64,000 nucleotides of DNA. It comes from Diatrype stigma. Lineage: Eukaryota; Ascomycota; Sordariomycetes; Xylariales; Diatrypaceae. The notes below the pieces were generated by a model. The model was not told the DNA's origin. It saw nothing but the letters and a program-made list of their open reading frames with translations, and made no database searches. Each line of letters begins with the position of its first letter. Positions within the stretch are counted from its first letter, which is position 1. Position numbers and translations under genes: made by a program. Positions 57,900 to 64,000 of the stretch are shown one piece after another. Location: NCBI GenBank assembly GCA_022225965.2, contig JAKJXP020000151.1:1-64000 (forward strand). The letters run 5' to 3'.

Positions 57900-59540
57900 A
57901 ATCTCGAATTATTCGATATAATTGGAATGGAATTAATCGATAAGGTTTTAAATGCAAATGCAATATGCCCAAAGCTAAAAGTATACCGTAATTGTATGAA
58001 AAATGCAGAAATTCGTAATTTCTTTATATAAGGAAGGTTAATACTTTAAAAGGGTCGTTTAGTAATATCTTTAATTAATAATTTACGTATGTAATTATTT
58101 AAAAAAAAATATTATCGCATAATAATAAAATATTTTAAACGTTATAAAATACGGAAGTTGGTTTTAAAAAGATATTAATAATTAGGCTGAGCTATTAACG
58201 TTATTTAATTCGTGAATAATTATTTATGCAAGGCCTTTAAGAATTTTATGGATAAAATTCCAGGTTTATTATATTTTTTGTTTATATTTATAAAATCTTG
58301 GAATTATATCGTTATGAACTTTTATTCCATGCTTATGGATAAATTTGAAAAAAATAACGTATTCGTTATAATAAATCGTTTAAATAAAAGGTTTTGGAAT
58401 ATTCCTTATATTAAATTAATTACTGCCAAAAATGCCGCAATGATATATTATTACGGTCCTTATCGTATATACGGAATACCATAAATTATCGTTAATAATC
58501 GAGAATTACAGTTTATCGTCGATTTCATAAACGAATTATCTAAATTATTCGGTATTAAATAAAAGCTGTTTTTAATTGGATATTTTTAAACGGTAAATTA
58601 AGCCGAAATTATAAATAAATATATAAATTAACGATTGCGAATTTTTATTAATTATTATCAAAATAATTGGTTTTTCGTTATGTTCGTAATGGACTTTATA
58701 TAAGCAAGTTTAATTCATAAATTTATAGGATTGTTTTCCTATAAAGTAGAATTAGGATTTCTAATGCCTTAATCCTTTAATTGGAATAAGTAAACCATTA
58801 ATTTCGAGAATGTTTCGATTAAGGAAAAGCTTAATAAGAAAAAAGTATAGCTAATTGCCGACATATTGCAAAAATTCCTTATTTCCGTTTAAAAAGTATT
58901 TGTAAAGTTATAAGAACGAATATACATATAAATTAATAAATACCGCAAAAAACCGGATTTCGATTTAGGGAATAAGATATATATTTTTAAAAAAAAGGAT
59001 ACATAAATGAATCGATCGAACGATAAATTAAATTATTTAATAATAAGAAACCATTATCGAATAATCGAAATAAACGGATATTTTTATAAATTTAACTTAT
59101 TATCGTTATAAAAAGGTTTTTATATTTTTTATATAAACCGGTTACGGAAATTTCCGAATATTTCTTTATTAAGATAAATGCTTAATAATCCGGACGGTAA
59201 AAAAGTCGATTTTAATGGCAAAAAAAAATAAGAGGTCGATTAAGTATTATTATTACGTTTATATTACGGGAAGCTGCAATATTATATGTAATAAAAAGAA
59301 TGGGATCCAGATTTTAAATGATATAACGTTAAAGGCTTTAAGAATAGTTCGATTATATTACAGAAATACCACGACGAAAACCCGAAATAAGTAGGCCTTT
59401 CGGTACGACTGGAAGCATGGCGACGAGCCGTTGAATATAATAAATTTGATTCATTTTACGAGGACGATAATACGGCGGCGCTAACTTTTACGAAAGAATT
59501 ACATAGAAAAAAGTTTAATAGGGCTAAAAGAAAATAGCTA
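57900..59540 (+). pseudogene. Chromovirus B integrase and chromodomain-like tail remnant
   Basis: The open piece 58212-58484 reads like the integrase core (FIKSWNYIVMNFYSMLMDKF, VIINRLNKRFWNIPYIKLIT, YGPYRIYGIP). Further on, near 59230-59400, a stretch LYYGKLQYYM..KEWDPDFK resembles a chromodomain, which in this group directs insertion to marked chromatin. Stops are frequent. Confidence 0.75.
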
Positions 59541-59770
59541 ATGGAGTAATTAATAAATTACTTTTGGGCTAAATTAATAATAACAATTATAAGAAATATA
59601 TAACGTTACGTATTTAAGTATTAAGGGCCCGATGGTATAATAAAAGAATGCGTAAATCCGAAAATATCTTCCCGTTATTTAGAAAGCAATTGCGGTTTAA
59701 GTTCCGGTTAAATTATTCCTTTTTGCAAAAAAGAAGCCTCGGAACGCGGCTTTTTTAGAGGGGGGGGTGA

Positions 59771-60004
59771 TATTATGATAGCTATAGGTGTAATATTATA
59801 TATAGTTAGAATGTACATATAAGAAGATAAGAATAAGGAACAGAATAAATGGATCCAGCATTAAAACCGTAGCACTTATTAAAGCAATAGTTTTTTTGCT
59901 TCTGCTGTTTTAATTCCTTCTTTTTTTTTTTTTTCTTTAGCTTAGAATTTTATATAGCTAATGGAATTCGGATTTGCGAAACGAAGCCATAATAGCCCGT
60001 AACA
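59771..60004 (+). repeat. Right LTR of chromovirus B
   Basis: Starts TATTATGATAG, ends CCCGTAACA; preceded by the polypurine tract and followed by GTATT. Confidence 0.9.
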
Positions 60005-62444
60005 GTATTACTTTAAATTATTCCAAAAATGTTGCGACAATTTTAAATAACGATATATTTTCTTTACGAAATTATTAAGTATTAACGAAATATAAAAAAG
60101 CCGTAAAAACCGCTTAATAAATAACGGCAAGGGATATATTAATATGTTTATCGTTAATAAATTCCGTATTAATCCGCGTATTAATTATTATATATTAAAA
60201 ATAAAATAATTTACGATTCGATAAAATATTATTAATTAAAAACCGTTTAATTTTAAATCCATGGATTTTTATGTACTTATTATTTAATCGTATTATCGAT
60301 TTTTACTTTAAAGCTTTTATTAATTATTTATATTTTAATTTTTCGTTATTTTTATTACGTATATTATAAAAGCGTTATAATAAATATACCGAAGCGATTA
60401 TTAAAAAACGACTTAAAAAGATTATCGAATATTTTTATATTAACGTAATGCATAATATATAAATTAATTCCGGATTTATATGGAATCTTTAAAATATATA
60501 CGTATATTTCGTTAATAAAAAATAAAATTCCAGATACGTTTTTATTAACATATATTCATGCAATAACAAAAAAATAAAACCAAATATTAAAAAGATTTAT
60601 GAAATATTAAATAAATACGATTTTGCCGTACGGTTTTAAGTAATTACGGCGAATAACGCGCTTAATTTTTCGATTAAGTATATGCGAAATTATTTAATTA
60701 TAAACCGTAAATAATTAAAAATAAATTAAAAATAAATTAAAAACGTAAGCCATTTTTATTATTTTCTTTATGTATTATAAATAATTAATAAAAATATTTA
60801 TAAACGGCTTGGCATTAAATAAGCCAAAAGATCCGCAGAAAATGCAGGAAAGGAAATGGAAAAAAACGAAAACGATAAGATTAAAATATTTAAGATTATT
60901 TTTAATAACGTAATTAATACTTTAAAAAAATACGTATTTATTTTTATTTTATATATTAATTTGCGTATTAATTTACGTATTAATTTACGTATTAATTTGA
61001 AGTTTAAATGCAATAAAAAATGACGTATAATAATTTTAATACTAAGCGTTAAAAGAAATTTACGGCTATCGAATAAAAGCTTATAAATAATGAGCTTTAA
61101 TAATTAAATTATTATTTAAAGCTTATTCGTAACGTTCGCATAAAATAAAGTTTCATTATATTAATGTTAATTCGAATATAAGTTTTATAAAGAATAATAA
61201 AAAAACTACATATTAACAAAATACTTAAAAAAGAAAATTAAATTCCGAATGTAACATTAAAAATCCTAAATTATATTATTAATATTATTAAAATCTTTAT
61301 TTATTTAATAAATCTATTCGGTTTTGGCAAAAAATGCAACATCAATTACGTATTTAAAAGCTATAAATTAGTAATTTATTACTTAATCGTTTATAAGAAG
61401 TATGTTACGGAAACACTTAAAGCCGAAAATTATTTAACATAATTAAAAAAAATTAATTATGTTTTCGATTTCGTTTTTTTTAAGTTAAAGAATTATTAAT
61501 AAAAGGCTTTTATTAATAATAAGAAATATTTTATTATTGCTATGCTTTTATATTTATTTAGCCGTAAAGCAAATTTTAAGCATTTTAATAAATGTCAAAA
61601 GTATTTCGGAAATAAATTAAATAATAAATATATTAAAGCCGAAATTATCCGTTATTTTAAAAAATGTTACGAATCGTATTATATTAAATACGGTAATGAC
61701 TTGGTTATTATTAATCCTGTTTAATATATCCGATAACGAAATTAACCGAACGTAACGGAAATAATAACTAATTATTAATCGATAAATCTTTAAAAAGTAT
61801 TTTTATAATTATAATATTAATTTAAAGCTTATTAATATTATGTAATCATTTATATCTTTTCTTTTTTACGCATTAAACGAAATGCCATTTTTAAAGCCGT
61901 CGGATTTTATTATTAATAAATATTTAAAAATGGGTTAATTAATTTAATATTACCTTAAAATTAATACGTTAATTAATACGATTAAATTTAAAGTTTAATT
62001 AAATTATTCTTTAATTTTAAATAAAATTAAAACGTTTATTATTTAATATTATTATGTTTATTCGTTATGTTTTTAATATTTAATCCGTTGTTATAATAAT
62101 AAAACGAATATAAAATTAGATTCGATTAATATATTATTTTAATCGATTTTTAATTAATTCGAATGCGTTTAAAAAAGTCTTTTGGATATTTCCTTTTTTC
62201 GTTATGAAATACTTGCGTTTTTCGAAAATATACTTTATAACGAAAGAAATAACGATAGCAACGAAATTAATATATTTCGATAAAAGCAAGAACTTAAAAA
62301 CGCGTTTAAATTTTTATTTTCCGATATGACGCTTTTGCTATTAATTCGAAATAAACCTGGTTTTTATATATCCGAATTTAAACATAATCTTAATTTTAAA
62401 TAAGCCTTTTTTAAATTCGTTTTAATTAAATAAATTTATAATAT
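60005..62444. mobile_element. Old AT-rich element remnant, right part (family unknown)
   Basis: Continues the composition and the ATTAATACG motif of 48831-53079. At 60960-61000 three to four copies stand in tandem (CGTATTAATTTA). Frames at 61013-60798 (minus) and 61542-61724 (plus) have no recognisable domain. Confidence 0.5.
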
Positions 62445-62626
62445 TATTACGTAGCAGCCCCATAGCTGGTAAACAGACTACCTACCATTTCATTATGGCT
62501 ACGTTATTTTACTTTACCCTTTATATATGCCAATAGCTTGCAGAATTAGTACCTCCGCAGCTACAGATCTTTTGATATACCTTATTATGTATGTTATAGG
62601 ACTAATGGCTCAGTTGTTTTGCAACA
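62445..62626. repeat. Left LTR of TRIM-like element
   Basis: 182 bp, direct match to 62906-63087 with mostly transition differences. Confidence 0.85.
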
Positions 62627-62905
62627 AATGGTAGTATTTCCCATAGGTTTATCCAAGGACTTGTGGTTCGGTTCCTCGACCGAGCGCGGTTTATAGCGCA
62701 AAAGAGCCCCCTTGCTTGCCCGTAGGGATGTTTTGGATAATTAGGTGCCGTTTATTTTAAGCGATCCTTATCGTGGCTGTACGTTGCAATAGCGGAACGT
62801 CAGTTAGGCATAGCAGCATTTATAGCTACTTCTTATTTTGGGCAGGAAGCCAGTTGAAAGATTTCCGACCGAGGACGGTACGCTATCCTTTCCGTCGGTG
62901 GCATA

Positions 62906-63087
62906 TGTTACGTAGCAGCCCCATAGCTGGTGAACAAACTACCTACCATTCCACTATGGCTACGTTATCTTACTTTATTCCTTATATATGCCAATAGCTT
63001 GCAGAGTTAGTACCTCCGCAGCTATAAATCTTTTGATATACCTTATTATATATGTTATAAAACCAGTAATTCAGTTGCTTTGTAACA
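62906..63087. repeat. Right LTR of TRIM-like element
   Basis: 182 bp, starts TGTTACGTAGC and ends TTTGTAACA; followed by AATAT. Confidence 0.85.
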
Positions 63088-63554
63088 AATATAATCGAAA
63101 TGCAAAAATCGAAAATCGTTATTATTAATAGGATTCGATTTATTATTAGGCCTAATCGACTTATTATATTTTCCGTTCGAAATATAAAAAAAACAAAAAA
63201 AAAAACAATAATAATAATAATTCAAAATTAATCGAAACTTAAACAAAATGCTATAATAAGAACTAAATAAACGGCAATTTAATTAATTCTTTAAAATTAA
63301 TATATTTCCTATAATAATAATAATATTTTTTACGTATTTATTATTTTTTATTATATTAATTAATTTAAATATAAAATAAATATTATAAATTAAATATATA
63401 ATAAATATTTAAGTTAAGTTTTAATAATAAAGATTTTAAATAAAGAATTTATTATATAAATATAAATATAAAAATATAACATATATTAATTAGTTTTTTA
63501 TATAATATTATTTTTATAAACTTTTATATAAATTAAAAGAATTTCTAATATTAT
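63088..63554. other. AT-rich DNA, no feature resolved
   Basis: Nearly pure AT with short frames; probably remnant element DNA. The frame at 63246-63055 (minus) is low-complexity and not called. Confidence 0.4.
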
Positions 63555-63950
63555 TATAATATATATATAATATTACGCGGTTAAGGGCTTAAAGGGCCAT
63601 ATCGATATACGTTTAGTTTTAACATAATAAAAAACCTTAAATCGAAATCGAAAAGAAAAACCTATTAACTCGTATCGAAATCGTTTTTTTAATTACATAT
63701 AAAAGGTATCCAAAACGATTTTTGTTCACTCCTTATTATAAAAAAGCCCAAAGCCATTTATTAAATAATAAAAAAAAAAGATTATAACGCAAAACCGATC
63801 CGGCCTTACGCCGTAAACGTACGGCGTATATATTATTAAATATAATGCCGTTATATTAAATAAGCGGAAATGAATTATAAAAAAGAAAGAACGATACGAA
63901 ATAATCCGTACGACCGATATATCGCTCCGAATATAAATAAACCACTTATT
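63555..63950 (-). repeat. Inverted, heavily mutated copy of the 36.4-36.7 kb element DNA
   Basis: Read on the minus strand, this segment follows 36395-36691 almost base for base and then continues into the sequence right of chromovirus A (44254-44285, TTAACCGC and the TA repeat). The changes relative to 36.4-36.7 kb are mainly C-to-T in that reading, so GC content is much lower. The copy lacks chromovirus A and so shows the empty insertion site. The source element probably continues past the window end. Confidence 0.75.
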
Positions 63951-64000
63951 CCGGCCGACGTCGACGCGACGACGACTTAATCGGCAAAACAAATTATATA

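Larger units (their letters stand above)
53080..60004 (+). mobile_element. Ty3/Gypsy chromovirus B, structurally complete, RIP-degraded
   Basis: LTRs of about 233 bp (53080-53311 and 59771-60004) start TGTTAC/TATTAT and end CCCGTAATA/CCCGTAACA. The duplication GTATT flanks the element (53075-53079 and 60005-60009). A polypurine tract (59757-59769, AGAGGGGGGG) precedes the right LTR. Gag, a zinc knuckle, protease, reverse transcriptase, integrase and a chromodomain-like tail follow in the order expected of chromoviruses. Many stops and active-site changes show it cannot move by itself. Confidence 0.92.
62445..63087. mobile_element. TRIM-like element, 182-bp LTRs, AATAT duplication
   Basis: LTRs at 62445-62626 and 62906-63087 (TATTACGTAGC/TGTTACGTAGC start, GCAACA/GTAACA end) enclose only 279 bp. 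AATAT flanks both sides (62440-62444 and 63088-63092). Just after the left LTR, AATGGTAGTATT could be a degenerate initiator-Met primer-binding site (TGGTAG). It has no coding capacity. The internal DNA is of ordinary composition, unlike the surroundings, so the element is younger than the block or too short for efficient RIP. Confidence 0.85.

Noticed and set aside
1..64000. CRISPR array, rRNA, prophage or bacterial operon
   Set aside because: No spacer-repeat array or rRNA was recognised; genes have spliceosomal introns and fungal families, so the DNA is eukaryotic.

Overview
The window looks like nuclear DNA of a filamentous ascomycete (Pezizomycotina, most likely Sordariomycetes). The genes carry short introns (50-100 nt) with GTANGT-type donors and CTRAY-like branch points. 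Their best family matches are fungal proteins (Ssr4/DUF1750, Yra1/ALYREF, an RBM42-like protein, DGAT2, Ure2-type GST). The AT-rich blocks carry the marks of repeat-induced point mutation (RIP): retroelement frames full of TAA/TAG stops and repeat copies that differ almost only by C/T and G/A transitions. All calls come from reading the sequence; no database search was possible.

Layout. 0-35 kb is gene-bearing DNA of normal composition: an F-box-like gene, a tRNA-like gene with an interrupted anticodon arm, a small GPI-anchored wall protein, ssr4 (SWI/SNF-RSC subunit), gnd1 (6-phosphogluconate dehydrogenase), an RBM42-like RRM protein, a Yra1/ALYREF mRNA-export factor, a probable mitochondrial protein of unknown function, a PI-PLC-X-domain protein, a DGAT2 acyltransferase, an ACS-family MFS permease and a Ure2-type glutathione S-transferase. 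Most are ordinary housekeeping genes. The intergenic stretches are long (1-3 kb) and hold small repeats, a MITE-like element just upstream of gnd1, and a composite element (15.4-17.9 kb) in which a small LTR element sits inside a TIR element flanked by TA.

35.5-45.9 kb is a nested retroelement block. A non-autonomous LTR element with 163-bp LTRs and minisatellite-rich internal DNA is interrupted by a 7.6-kb Ty3/Gypsy chromovirus with a GGCCG target-site duplication. At 46.1-48.4 kb an apparently intact nine-exon MFS efflux-pump gene forms an island. 48.8-64 kb is again AT-rich: an old unidentified element with a dispersed ATTAATACG motif, split by a second chromovirus (53.1-60.0 kb, duplication GTATT), then a 643-bp TRIM-like element (duplication AATAT), and finally a heavily mutated inverted copy of the 36.4-36.7 kb element DNA that may run past the window end.

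The ACS permease, the GST and the efflux pump were probably neighbours before the retroelements inserted, which hints at a small uptake/detoxification neighbourhood; this is inference. I found no CRISPR array, rRNA gene or obvious secondary-metabolite synthase. The most unusual items are the composite 15.4-17.9 kb element with its twin CX2CX12HX4C zinc fingers, the LTR element built from a GGCC(A/G)TTTTATATTTTCG minisatellite, and the odd tRNA-like gene.
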